Shown here in pieces: positions 25,244-34,544 of a DNA stretch of 44,925 nt. Source of the DNA: Fibrobacter sp. (GTDB taxonomy: Bacteria > Fibrobacterota > Fibrobacteria > Fibrobacterales > Fibrobacteraceae). Location: the NCBI GenBank assembly GCA_016285835.1, contig JAEERM010000015.1, positions 1-44,925 of the forward strand. The letters are read 5' to 3'. The notes beneath the pieces are model-generated. The model did not search any database, had not been told where the DNA came from, and saw nothing but the letters and a program-made list of their open reading frames with translations. The position numbers and the translations under genes are program-made. Positions within the stretch are counted from its first letter, which is position 1. The number at the start of each line of letters is the position of its first letter.

Positions 25244-25879
25244 TTACTTGTTATACCCGACGGCGTGATTCAGCATCGGGATTTGCTTTGCACTCAGGCC
25301 CAGCAGTTTCTGGATGCCCGGACCGTCCATGCTGGCACGGACTCGCGTCGCAATACCCACGGCAGAGCAGTATATCGAAATATTCTGAGAAACGATTCCC
25401 GCATCGAAGGCCCCCATGCGTCGATGATCGTCTTCCGAGCCCATCCCGTCGGCAAACTTGGACACATCGCTTACCAACAAGATGATGACCGGCGTCTTCA
25501 TGCGCTCAGTAAACAGCGAACGATGGTCACCCTTCACCACAAGGCCCATAGAATGGTTCTTGGGATTATACTTGTACACGCTTTTCTGGTCGAATACGTA
25601 AAGGTCGATATCCTGCTTGTTAAGCGCAGACGGAGCCGTACGCATTCCCGATTCAGGCCGGTTAATCCCGTTGGCAGCCCAAAGGATATTCCCGAGGTCC
25701 TTTACCGGAACCGGACGACCGCTGAAACCCGTACTGGATTTGCGGTTTGCAAAAGCCTGCATTACATCTCGGCCCACCTTCGTCGGTGGAGCGTCGAACT
25801 TGACAACATCGCCTACTTCCGCAGACAATGCCATCAAAGGCAACATTAGAGCCACAATAGGCAATAATCTTAGTTTCAT
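25244..25879 (-). CDS. Exported SagB/nitroreductase-family protein
   Basis: 211 residues. A signal peptide covers about 1-20 ('LLPIVALMLPLMALSA'). The rest has the nitroreductase/SagB-type fold: 'FANRKSSTGFSGRPVPVKDLG' near residue 45, 'ILWAANGINRPESGMRTAPSA', and the C-terminal 'DAGIVSQNISIYCSAVGIATRVR'. These proteins bind FMN and move hydride from NAD(P)H in other settings. A signal peptide is unusual for such a flavoenzyme, although exported members occur in gut bacteria. GGGGG lies 4 bases before the ATG. Substrate unknown. Confidence 0.82.
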   Translation of the reverse strand: MKLRLLPIVALMLPLMALSAEVGDVVKFDAPPTKVGRDVMQAFANRKSSTGFSGRPVPVKDLGNILWAANGINRPESGMRTAPSALNKQDIDLYVFDQKSVYKYNPKNHSMGLVVKGDHRSLFTERMKTPVIILLVSDVSKFADGMGSEDDHRRMGAFDAGIVSQNISIYCSAVGIATRVRASMDGPGIQKLLGLSAKQIPMLNHAVGYNK

Positions 25880-26173
25880 AAAACCCCCAATTACAGAGGA
25901 AAATACAAAAAATTATATGGGGTTCTAATCAAATATTACAGAAACAGCGCCTTTTTTAAGCATTCTCATAAACTTACAGAAAAATCCAGCATCAAAAAGC
26001 AAATAATTCGCCGATACATTTCTCACCCATTCAAAAAGAAGGGCGACAACATTCCATTACAGGCATCACAAATAAAATCAAAAAAGCAAGCAACTTTATA
26101 TCAAAAATATAGCAATTTTCTCCCACCGCTTACCTTATTTTAGCATATACAACATAAAGGAGTTTATACTTAT
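25880..26173. other. A+T-rich divergent intergenic region
   Basis: About 294 bases between two divergent genes, with no supported ORF or RNA. It must hold both promoters. AAAGGAG at about 26156-26162 is the likely ribosome-binding site of the subtilase gene, with an unusually long spacer of about 11 bases. Confidence 0.5.
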
Positions 26174-28054
26174 ATGAATAAAAAATTCATCCTATTTTTA
26201 AGCGGTTTGCTGGTCACATTGGCTAGTGCCGAAGATTCCTTCATCAATCAATCCAATGCGACTGAACAGAAATCCATTGGTGTTTCCAGTTCACACATGT
26301 ACAAAGTCAAAGCCTCGACAGACATTCTCGGGCGACACAACTCCAAGGTCGCAAAAACACCGACTGCCTATCTCGCGCCCTCTAAGGGCAGAGCTTTGCT
26401 AGCCAGGACCAGCAATTATGAGCCTCCAATTACGCCAATAACAGGACGTTACGAAAACTACAAAATAAACAATACCTATGTTCAGAATTATTGGCTTATT
26501 GACAGAAATATGGACTCAGCCACTTACGTCGGGTGGGCCAAACTGTTCGACGACAACTTTTTCAACGCAGTTGATTATCAGCCAAGCAGTCAATTAAATA
26601 CAAACAATCCGTTGATTCCTTATTCTTTTTCAACTTCGCAATATGTGGATTATGGTCAAGAAAAGACATTCAAGAACGTTGAAGACTATGCGCACAGAGT
26701 TATCGCAATTGACACACTCTTTAACATAAACACACTTATTAACAAGAACAATCTTTATAGCGAAGCTCTTTCCAAGCATTTCAACGGGAAAGAAATCGGA
26801 GTTTATATAGCCGAAGAGGCTCAACCGCGTCAAGATGAGCACCCCTTCACTCCTATACACACTTGTCCAACTCTTAAGTTCAATGAATCTTCCAGCATTA
26901 TTAATCACGCAAGCAAAGTAGTCCGAATATTCAAGTCCCTGGCAAAAAATGCAGCAATCTACACTGTTGACTTCAGCTGCCTACCTGTGTATACATCGGT
27001 TTATCCAACAAGACCTGACCGGTTCTCGCCCGTTCCCATCTACATAGGCTCTCACTCCTATGGAGAAAATAGCACCGACCAATATGGTAGCATCCCCCAA
27101 GAAGTTGACAACTATGTGTACAACACTCGCGTCATCGAATTTGTAAGTGCCGGAAATGCGGGCAAAGAAAACGGCAAAGAAAACGGCCACGAAATTAGTG
27201 AAACGGGCCAAGGTTTGAACGTCATTACTGTTGGAGCCGTATTACACCACGATCATGAAGAAACCCTTGATTACAGGACATCCATTAAAAATCCCCAAAT
27301 GCCATCAGACGCCCAAACAAATTACTACGGTCATTCAGATTACGCTAGCTACGACAAACCGGAAATTTCCAACTATTCAAATCTATTTTTCAACAAGGAT
27401 CCCGTCTATACATATAACTACATGAACATAGCGAAATCCTATACCCCGACATTCCAAGCCACAAGCGCAGCGACTCCATTCACCGCAGCCATGGTCGCCG
27501 ATCTGTTACAACAGAAACCCTTCTATAGATGGCATCCCGAAGTCGTAAAAGCGCTGTTGATTACCGCCAGCACAAGAAAATTCACTCAAACACCCCATCA
27601 ACAAGACGATACCGATAACAACCACAATAAGCTCATTAACCAAGGCATGCCAAACTATGCAGCCATGATCAAGCGCAACCGTTCCAGGTATTGGCTTGGC
27701 AACAACACTGATTTCTTTGAGACAAAATACATCTCATACAAAAATTATAACGTTCAAAAGGAAGTCATCACCTTCAGCGAGGAGAACATCACCAAAGGCA
27801 AGACATACCGAATCGCGATATCCTGGCTTTCCGACGGGGATAGAATCCGTGAACTTGGAAGAATTCCCCAGGATATTGACCTTATGGTTTCGCAAAACGG
27901 AGCCTCCAACGAAGCTTATTCCACCACAACGAACAACCCCTTTGAATTTGTGGAGTTTAAAGCTGAAAACAACAACAACTTGAACATCACCATCATCCGC
28001 CACAGGAATGATGGCGGCCGCGTGATGCTCGGCTACAATCTGTACGAACCGTAA
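26174..28054 (+). CDS. Atypical S8 (subtilisin-like) peptidase, secreted
   Basis: 626 residues with a signal peptide (about 1-19). The subtilase core is at about 205-490. The serine block reads 'ATSAATPFTAAMVADLL' (Ser431) where the consensus is GTSxAxP, the oxyanion Asn is in 'VSAGNAG' (N328), and His245 lies in 'IINHASKVVRI', a weak form of GHGT. No clear catalytic Asp is seen: the expected strand reads 'GVYIAEEAQ'. The C-terminal part (about 520-626) looks like a beta domain ('YRIAISWLSDGD', 'DIDLMVSQNG') of the PPC type. The gene is visibly A+T richer than rnr or ygiQ. It may be a protease with an altered triad or a non-catalytic relative. Confidence 0.72.
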   Translation: MNKKFILFLSGLLVTLASAEDSFINQSNATEQKSIGVSSSHMYKVKASTDILGRHNSKVAKTPTAYLAPSKGRALLARTSNYEPPITPITGRYENYKINNTYVQNYWLIDRNMDSATYVGWAKLFDDNFFNAVDYQPSSQLNTNNPLIPYSFSTSQYVDYGQEKTFKNVEDYAHRVIAIDTLFNINTLINKNNLYSEALSKHFNGKEIGVYIAEEAQPRQDEHPFTPIHTCPTLKFNESSSIINHASKVVRIFKSLAKNAAIYTVDFSCLPVYTSVYPTRPDRFSPVPIYIGSHSYGENSTDQYGSIPQEVDNYVYNTRVIEFVSAGNAGKENGKENGHEISETGQGLNVITVGAVLHHDHEETLDYRTSIKNPQMPSDAQTNYYGHSDYASYDKPEISNYSNLFFNKDPVYTYNYMNIAKSYTPTFQATSAATPFTAAMVADLLQQKPFYRWHPEVVKALLITASTRKFTQTPHQQDDTDNNHNKLINQGMPNYAAMIKRNRSRYWLGNNTDFFETKYISYKNYNVQKEVITFSEENITKGKTYRIAISWLSDGDRIRELGRIPQDIDLMVSQNGASNEAYSTTTNNPFEFVEFKAENNNNLNITIIRHRNDGGRVMLGYNLYEP

Positions 28055-28078
28055 TTTTGACTTAAATTTCTCAATTAC

Positions 28079-28112
28079 AAGAGAGGCAATCACAAGATTG
28101 TCTCTCTTTTTT
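28079..28112 (+). terminator. Intrinsic terminator of the subtilase gene
   Basis: AGAGAGGCAATC (28080-28091) pairs with GATTGTCTCTCT (28096-28107) over 12 positions with one G-U pair, followed by a T run. Confidence 0.9.
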
Positions 28113-28149
28113 GCTAGAAAGGCATCTTAAAATTTCTATCTTCACCTTT

Positions 28150-30342
28150 ATGTACGATCCGCGATTTTTACCCATCTGCAAAGAAGACCTGGACGAACTC
28201 GGCTGGGACTATGTGGACGTGATTATCGTGAGTGCCGATGCCTACGTGGACCACCCGTGCTTTGGGCATGCCGTAGTGGGCAGGCTCTTTGAGCATGAAG
28301 GTTTGCGGGTCGCGATTCTGCCGCAACCGAACTGGCGCGACGACCTGCGCGATTTCAAGAAACTCGGCAAGCCCCGACTGTTCTTCGCAATTTCGAGCGG
28401 TATGGACAGCATGGTGAACCACTACACCGCCACCAAGCGACTCCGCAGCGACGACGCGTTCACTCCCGGCAACAAGGCCGGATTCCGTCCCGACTACGCG
28501 ACGTACACCTATGCAAAAATTTTAAAGAAACTCTATCCCGATGTACCACTGTTGATTGGTGGACTCGAATCGAGTTTGCGCCGTGTGACGCATTACGATT
28601 ACTGGAGCGACAAGCTAAAGCCGAGCATTTTATTCGATACGCAAGCCGACATTCTCGTGTACGGCATGGGCGAAAAGCCCCTCAAGGAAATCGTGCGCCT
28701 CTTGAAAAAGGGCGTGCCGTTCTCGAGCCTGAACTCTATTCCGCAAACGGCCTACCTTGCGCCCAAAGGGAACGTTCCCAAGAACAACCATTGGGAAGAC
28801 TTACGCCTCGCCAGTTACGAGGAATGCACAGCAAGCAAGCGCACACAGATGGAAAACTGCCGCAAGGTGGACATCGAATGCAACAAGTGGTTCCAGCGCC
28901 GCATTTTGCAGGATGTCGCTGAACAGACCGTCGTGATCAACCCCGCGTACCCGCCGCTCGAATATGGCGAACTCGACGAAAGCTTTGAATACCCCTACGC
29001 CCGCGAACCGCACCCGCGTTACAAGAAGCGCGGAGCCGTGCCTGCGTTCGACATGATCAAGTTCAGCATCAATACGCACCGCGGGTGCTTTGGCGGTTGC
29101 AGTTTTTGCGCCATCAACGCGCACCAGGGCAAGTTCATCGCGAGCCGCAGCCGCGAAAGCATTTTGCGCGAAGTGGATTTGATTACCAAGATGGAAGGCT
29201 TTGCCGGCACCATCACCGACTTGGGCGGCCCGAGCGCCAACATGTACAACATGCGCGGCCGTGACCAGAGCCGTTGCCAGAAATGCGCGAGGGCAAGCTG
29301 CCTCACGCCCAAGATTTGCGACAACATGGACACGCTCCACAAGGAGATTCTGGAACTCTACCGCGAAGTGCGTAACCACCCGAAGGTGAAGCACCTGTTC
29401 ATCGGCAGTGGCGTGCGTTACGACATGCTGCTGCAGGAAACCGACGACGAAGAACTGCGCCGCGACCACGAGGAATACGCCCGCGAACTCATCGACTACC
29501 ACGTGAGCGGCCGCCTGAAAGTCGCACCGGAACACACGAGCGACGAAGTGCTGAAACTCATGCGCAAGCCGAGCTTCACTCTGTTCCACAAGTTCAAGGA
29601 ATTCTTTGACGACGAATGCAAGCGCATCGGCAAGCGCCAGCAGATCATCCCCTACTTCATCAGCAGCCACCCCGGATGTACCGAGGCCGACATGGCCGAA
29701 CTCGCGCTCGAGACAAAGCAATTGGGATTCCAGCTGGAGCAGGTGCAGGACTTTACGCCCACGCCGATGACGATTGCGACCGAGATGTTCTACAGCGAAC
29801 TCACACCCGACGGAAAGCCGCTTTACGTGGCAAAGACACCCGAGCAAAAGAAAAGCCAGCGGCAGTTCTTCTTCTGGTACATTCCAGAGAACCGCCCGCA
29901 AATCCGCGCAACACTTGAACGTTTAAAACTCGGCAAGATTGGACGCCTGCTATTAAGCCGCAGTGCGATGGCCGAAGGCAAGGAATTCTTTCCGAGCAAA
30001 GAACGCGAAGAAAACGCCGAGTACCGCGAGCGCGAACAGCAGAAACGCGAACAGCGCTCCGTCACCATCGTGCCGAAAAAATCCGGAGAGAAAGGCCGCT
30101 GGGAAAATTCCGCCCGCAGGGAACGCCGCGCCGCGCAGTTCGGCGAGGCATCCAGCAACAACCAACGTCGCGAAGACAACCGCAACGAACGCCGGGAATT
30201 CAACCGCGAGGAAGGTCGCCGCGAATTTCATGCCAACCGCGACCGCAGCGGCTTCAACAACAACCGCAATAACGGCGGAAACAAGGGCGGGAATAAAAAT
30301 TCCTCCCCTGTGCAATTCAGTTCGCGCCGTCGCGGACGATAA
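28150..30342 (+). CDS. ygiQ: YgiQ-family radical SAM protein
   Basis: 730 residues from the ATG at 28150, chosen because the family N terminus begins here ('FLPICKEDLDELGWDYVDVI'); no clear Shine-Dalgarno sequence is present. Residues 313-320 hold the radical SAM motif CxxxCxxC in 'GCFGGCSFC'. Other family blocks are 'SADAYVDHPCFGHAVVGR', 'IGGLESSLRRVTHYDYWSD' and 'TDLGGPSANMYNMRG' followed by a cysteine cluster. The last 80 residues are low-complexity Arg/Asn/Glu, probably disordered. The reaction of YgiQ is not established. It converges with the GLUG protein gene, with 12 bp between the stops. Confidence 0.92.
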   Translation: MYDPRFLPICKEDLDELGWDYVDVIIVSADAYVDHPCFGHAVVGRLFEHEGLRVAILPQPNWRDDLRDFKKLGKPRLFFAISSGMDSMVNHYTATKRLRSDDAFTPGNKAGFRPDYATYTYAKILKKLYPDVPLLIGGLESSLRRVTHYDYWSDKLKPSILFDTQADILVYGMGEKPLKEIVRLLKKGVPFSSLNSIPQTAYLAPKGNVPKNNHWEDLRLASYEECTASKRTQMENCRKVDIECNKWFQRRILQDVAEQTVVINPAYPPLEYGELDESFEYPYAREPHPRYKKRGAVPAFDMIKFSINTHRGCFGGCSFCAINAHQGKFIASRSRESILREVDLITKMEGFAGTITDLGGPSANMYNMRGRDQSRCQKCARASCLTPKICDNMDTLHKEILELYREVRNHPKVKHLFIGSGVRYDMLLQETDDEELRRDHEEYARELIDYHVSGRLKVAPEHTSDEVLKLMRKPSFTLFHKFKEFFDDECKRIGKRQQIIPYFISSHPGCTEADMAELALETKQLGFQLEQVQDFTPTPMTIATEMFYSELTPDGKPLYVAKTPEQKKSQRQFFFWYIPENRPQIRATLERLKLGKIGRLLLSRSAMAEGKEFFPSKEREENAEYREREQQKREQRSVTIVPKKSGEKGRWENSARRERRAAQFGEASSNNQRREDNRNERREFNREEGRREFHANRDRSGFNNNRNNGGNKGGNKNSSPVQFSSRRRGR

Positions 30343-30354
30343 CCAAAAAATCTT

Positions 30355-32517
30355 TTACCGCACCGTCACAAGCCGCACCTGCGAACCGCTACGCACAATG
30401 TAACGGCCAGCACGCGGCACTTCCAAATTCACAGGCGCCCCGTGGGCACGCGTAATCGCAATGACATTCCCACGCATATCGAATACGGCAACAGGGTGGT
30501 TTTCTGCCACGCCAAAAATGGTAATAAGGCGCGAAGACACTTCCAACCGTAACAAGGGCACCGCAGGCTTCTGCTTCAATAGAGTAATATCACTGTCTTG
30601 GCAACAAGGAAGCGAATCAAACTTAAGTGTGTCGAAATCAAATATCGGGTATCCACCGTGGCGCGTCCAAATTTGGCGGTCGGCTTCCGTCCCACCCGAA
30701 GTATTCAAGAAGGTTACCATCGTATCACTCTGCAGTTCCGCAGTCGTTTTATTGACACCCGCAAAGGCGACCGTATCGTAAGCAACACCGAAAGAAGCGA
30801 TATTGGCGAGCGATCCATCAAAGAATTCGGTTTCCACTCGTTTAATGATCTGTGCATAACCGGCAAGCCCTCCTACAACATCGCCCTTTACTTCGGGTGC
30901 GGCGCTATAAACGTTTTCCAAAAACCACCCTGCATCATCCATTTTACCCACAAGCCCGCCGGCACAGCTTGCACCACGAGCCAACTTGCCTTTCGCCTCG
31001 ACTCGCCCGTGATTATAGGCATCGCTTATTCGGGCCATATAGGAGTCGCCAACAAGACCGCCGACATGCAGGGAATCCGAACTCGTCGCCGAATCCGATG
31101 TAATACCAGTCACGTTACCATAGTTAAAAGACTTCTCCAACGCAAAGCCATTATATATCGTTGGGCGAGACCAATAGCTCATCCGGCCCACGAGTCCCCC
31201 CACCATTGTCTCGAACGAACCTTCGGCAGTGACGTCACCATGGTTCCTGAGCATCGTAAAAGTTTCATCCTTATAAGCCGTCAGCCCTTCGCCCATAACA
31301 CCGCCAACAAACAAAATCAATTCCTTTGCATCACCGCGGGCCTCAACCGAACCCAAATTCAACGCATTAATTACGCTCGCCCAAGCGCAATCACCCAGAA
31401 TACCGCCAACATAAAGTAGAATCATCTGTTCGTTGCTTTGACACATTGCAGAAACTTTACCGCTGTTAAACAAATCCTTCAAATCCACATGCGTCCTGAG
31501 TTTCGTGATATCCGATTCATTAATATGCCGGCCAATAACGCCACCGACATAAGACGAAAAATAAGAAGCCAAAAATCCTGTACCCACTGTTGACGAGTTA
31601 ATGATAACTTTGGAGGATACGTCCCCGTAATTCTGGAGATTTTCGGCATTGCCGACGAGATTACCGACAATGCCGCCGACATAGGCAATGCGGCTCGACA
31701 AATCCACTTCGACTTTTCCGCGATTGATACAATTTGCCATGGCAATGCCATCCAACACACGGGATTGCCCCACAACACCGCCAAAAAAGACCTCATACGC
31801 ACGCAGATATTCCGGCAAGTTATCTATGTTATGCACCTTCGCCGAATTACTGCAGTCCAAGATACCTCCCGAAGCAAAAGCGGCAATGCCGCCGGCTTTT
31901 GCCGTGGCGCCAACGGAGCCGCCAACAACATTGCAATTCTGGATTAAGGCGGTGTCCGTCTCCGTCGGAATCACAGATACGGCAATTCCACCAGCAGACT
32001 GAACCCCTTGAATATCGGTATTATAGACGTTCACGTTCCTGACAACCGAGTGAAGCGTGTTGACAATGGCAGCCACGCAAAGAACAGAATCGCTCACAAA
32101 AGAGCTGTTCGCAACGTTCAGGTCGTGAACGCCCTCCGCTCTCTGCCGCACAATTGTCTCAAAAAGGGATTTCTCCGCATTCAAGCCGTAAATGGTATGC
32201 CCGCGCCCGTCAAATTCGCCCCCAAACGCACCCTGGACATCGCTCCTGTTCCACCGTTTAGAGCACAGCGTAGACGTATCCGAGCCGAACACGATATCGT
32301 TTTTCAAGTAGGCGCGTATATCCATGTCTGAATTCTGCGCCGCAAGCACGGAATCTAAAAATCCGACAAGTTCTTCGGGAGACGTAATTTCGTAATAGAT
32401 AGAATCTCCGCTGCCCACAGTTTTTGGAATCTTGGCGGAGCCATCCCATGCAGCAAAAGAGAACTGTGCGAATACAGCCAGCGCAAGGAAAAAGAAAAAA
32501 GAAAAGGCTTTACTCAT
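30355..32517 (-). CDS. Secreted GLUG-repeat surface protein with sorting-like C terminus
   Basis: 720 residues from the ATG at 32517, with GGGGG upstream. A signal peptide covers about 1-22. Residues about 80-620 are a beta-helical series of repeats of the GLUG type, with recurring 'VGG(I/V)(V/M)G' turns ('FFGGVVGQSR', 'YVGGIVGNLVG', 'YVGGILGDCA', 'FVGGVMGEG', 'VGGLVGRM', 'VGGLVGDS', 'AGGLVGKM'). The last 65 residues ('VAVFDMRGNVIAITR' to 'GRYIVRSG..VRLVTV') look like a type IX-type sorting domain. It probably acts at the cell surface as an adhesin or matrix protein. The conserved lipobox is absent. Confidence 0.8.
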   Translation of the reverse strand: MSKAFSFFFFLALAVFAQFSFAAWDGSAKIPKTVGSGDSIYYEITSPEELVGFLDSVLAAQNSDMDIRAYLKNDIVFGSDTSTLCSKRWNRSDVQGAFGGEFDGRGHTIYGLNAEKSLFETIVRQRAEGVHDLNVANSSFVSDSVLCVAAIVNTLHSVVRNVNVYNTDIQGVQSAGGIAVSVIPTETDTALIQNCNVVGGSVGATAKAGGIAAFASGGILDCSNSAKVHNIDNLPEYLRAYEVFFGGVVGQSRVLDGIAMANCINRGKVEVDLSSRIAYVGGIVGNLVGNAENLQNYGDVSSKVIINSSTVGTGFLASYFSSYVGGVIGRHINESDITKLRTHVDLKDLFNSGKVSAMCQSNEQMILLYVGGILGDCAWASVINALNLGSVEARGDAKELILFVGGVMGEGLTAYKDETFTMLRNHGDVTAEGSFETMVGGLVGRMSYWSRPTIYNGFALEKSFNYGNVTGITSDSATSSDSLHVGGLVGDSYMARISDAYNHGRVEAKGKLARGASCAGGLVGKMDDAGWFLENVYSAAPEVKGDVVGGLAGYAQIIKRVETEFFDGSLANIASFGVAYDTVAFAGVNKTTAELQSDTMVTFLNTSGGTEADRQIWTRHGGYPIFDFDTLKFDSLPCCQDSDITLLKQKPAVPLLRLEVSSRLITIFGVAENHPVAVFDMRGNVIAITRAHGAPVNLEVPRAGRYIVRSGSQVRLVTVR

Positions 32518-32594
32518 TATTCCCCCTTCTCCCAAGCACCATTCTAAATATATACTCTAGATAGCTCTTTTGGCAAGACCCATCTAAGCACAAA

Positions 32595-33437
32595 TTAAGA
32601 ACAAGCCAGCACGCTCCACCACTCGCCACTTTCGCGTTCGACTTTCACCTTGAAGCCGGCTTCTTCGAACCAGCGGAGGATATAGTCCTTCTCGGTAATG
32701 AGCTGCCCCGAGATGATGAGTTCGCCGCCAGCGGCAAGCAGGTCCTCGATGTCGTCACGCAGGGGCCACAGTTCGCTACGGATCATGTTGCAGAGGATGA
32801 CGTCGAACTTCGCACCATCCTTGAACGCATCCAAAAATCCGAGAATGCAGTCGCTCTTGTCGAAGCCGTTGCGTTCGAAGTTTTCGGCAATGCAGGGAAT
32901 GGTGAGCGGGTCGATTTCCGTGCCCACGGCAAGCTTTGCACCCAGGCGACGGGCGTACATCGCGAGGATGCCCGTACCCGTACCGATGTCGAGCACCGTC
33001 TTGCCGTTGAAATCAATATTTTCCATGAGAGTCGCACAACTGCTCGTCGTGTCGTGCTCGCCTGTACCAAAAGCCGTCTTCGCCTCCAGTTCAAGCACCA
33101 CGGCCTGCGGGTCGTCGGGCGTGAATTCCACCCAAGGCGGGCGCACCCAAAGATGCGGGCTCACCGATACAGGCTGCGCACGGTCGCGCCACCACTTGTC
33201 CCAATCCTTCGCAGGCTCGTCGCTCAGCGTAAAATGGTACTGCGGGAACTCGGCCACGATGCGGTCGCGTTCCGCCTTGTCGCCCGTATAAAAGCAAAAG
33301 TCCGTACGGCCTTCCGCCTTGGGGTCCAGTTCCTCGAGCGTCGCCACGCCAGCCTCGAAAAGCAGGTAGCTCGCCAGTTCAAATTCTTCGGCAGGGCAGT
33401 AGCCCTCCGCCTTGTACCATGTATCGACTTTCTGCAT
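32595..33437 (-). CDS. prmA: Ribosomal protein L11 methyltransferase PrmA
   Basis: 280 residues, near the usual length. The catalytic domain carries 'AFGTGEHDTTSSCATLM', the SAM motif 'VLDIGTGTGILAMYARRLGA' and 'DVILCNMI', where PrmA usually has NI(L/V)A. It trimethylates ribosomal protein L11. The N-terminal substrate domain (about 1-95) is poorly conserved, as usual. The gene diverges from the Fic gene, with 87 bp between them. Confidence 0.9.
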   Translation of the reverse strand: MQKVDTWYKAEGYCPAEEFELASYLLFEAGVATLEELDPKAEGRTDFCFYTGDKAERDRIVAEFPQYHFTLSDEPAKDWDKWWRDRAQPVSVSPHLWVRPPWVEFTPDDPQAVVLELEAKTAFGTGEHDTTSSCATLMENIDFNGKTVLDIGTGTGILAMYARRLGAKLAVGTEIDPLTIPCIAENFERNGFDKSDCILGFLDAFKDGAKFDVILCNMIRSELWPLRDDIEDLLAAGGELIISGQLITEKDYILRWFEEAGFKVKVERESGEWWSVLACS

Positions 33438-33508
33438 AATCCAAATTTATGAAAAAAAATGCACCCCCCGACAAAGAAATGTTCTGCAACGCACTTTTTG
33501 CGTAGAAA

Positions 33509-33526
33509 ATGTTATATTGATAACAT
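33509..33526. promoter_or_regulatory. Perfect palindrome over the start codon of the Fic gene
   Basis: ATGTTAT-ATTG-ATAACAT is a perfect 7-bp inverted repeat with a 4-base centre. Its last two bases are the first two of the Fic start codon, and it contains a TATATT (33513-33518) that could be a -10 box. It could be an operator for the winged-helix domain of the Fic protein, or an RNA hairpin hiding the start codon. Confidence 0.6.
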
Positions 33527-34544
33527 GCTGTACATTCACCAGTTCCCTGACTGGACCCGTTTCCGGTTCGATTCCAAGGCCATCATCAACGAGCTCGGCC
33601 AAGTCCGCCTCGAAGAGGGACGACTTTTGGGCATATCGGAAATGCTCGACGACGACACGCTCGAAGCCGAGACCATCGTGCGCGACATCATCGCGACATA
33701 CGCCATCGACGGCCAACAACTGGACAACGAAATTGTAAAGGAGCAAGTCAGCAAGAAGGAAAAGGCAGACAACGCCGCCTTCAGGAGCCTCATAGGCGCC
33801 ATCCGGAATTTCCGCGACGACATTGACGAAGCCCGAATCCTAGGGTGGCACGCAACACTAGCCGGCAAGCCGCAACGCCAGTACCGGAGCGGCCCAGGCC
33901 AAGTTCATTCCCGCACCGATAACTCGGTCGTGTTCGCAGGGCCCGGCCCGGAACGCCTCCCGCACGAAATGGGAAACTTCATAAAATGGCTCAACACGGC
34001 GCAACTGGATTCCGTCCTCAAGGCGGCCATTGCACAATTCTGGTTTCTCACCATCCGCCCCTTCGACGAGGCCAATGGAAAAATCGCAAGAGCCATCACA
34101 AACCTGCTCCTCGCGCGCGCTGAATCCTCGGGACATCTGCGGTATTCGCTCAACGAACAAATCCTGAACGATGTCGACAATTACTTTAGAATTCTCTCCG
34201 CAACGCAATCCGGCAACGGCGACCTCACGGAATGGATTCTATGGTTCCTCAAGACCTTGCGCAATGCGATACGCGAAGGGCGCACCGCAATAAAACCTTA
34301 CGCCGAAGCCGTTCGGTTCAAGGGCAAGAAAGGCGCCGAAGGCATGCAGCCCCGCGCCCAGAAAATAGTAGACGCCGTCATCGCGGGAAAAATTCCGCAG
34401 CCGTTCAAGGTCACAGACGTGGCCAAGTTTACCGGTACAAGCCACGACAGCGCACTACGCGACATTCAGAAACTCATCGCACAAAATCTCGTCGCCCCCA
34501 GCAAAAAGGGAGGCCGGAGCACGAGCTACAGCCTCATCCTCTAA
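33525..34544 (+). CDS. Fic/DUF4172 family protein with degenerate active site
   Basis: 339 residues from the ATG at 33525. The N terminus is DUF4172-like ('HQFPDWTRFRFDSKAI', 'QVRLEEGRLLG'). The Fic motif, normally HPFxDGNGR, reads 'RPFDEANGK' (R178-K186): catalytic His is Arg, the first Gly is Ala and the final Arg is Lys. The inhibitory helix motif SxxIEGE reads 'TYAIDGQ', with the inhibitory Glu changed to Asp (D62). The C-terminal 70 residues form a winged helix ('VTDVAKFTGTSHDSALRDIQKL'). Active Fic proteins transfer AMP to target hydroxyl groups; this one should not. The reading frame is intact, so a DNA-binding or regulatory role is likely. Its stop overlaps the next, convergent gene by 4 bp. 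Confidence 0.85.
   Translation: MLYIHQFPDWTRFRFDSKAIINELGQVRLEEGRLLGISEMLDDDTLEAETIVRDIIATYAIDGQQLDNEIVKEQVSKKEKADNAAFRSLIGAIRNFRDDIDEARILGWHATLAGKPQRQYRSGPGQVHSRTDNSVVFAGPGPERLPHEMGNFIKWLNTAQLDSVLKAAIAQFWFLTIRPFDEANGKIARAITNLLLARAESSGHLRYSLNEQILNDVDNYFRILSATQSGNGDLTEWILWFLKTLRNAIREGRTAIKPYAEAVRFKGKKGAEGMQPRAQKIVDAVIAGKIPQPFKVTDVAKFTGTSHDSALRDIQKLIAQNLVAPSKKGGRSTSYSLIL

Noticed and set aside
28801..29901. A 366-codon open frame on the minus strand opposite ygiQ
   Set aside because: Shadow of the radical SAM domain; no recognisable motif.
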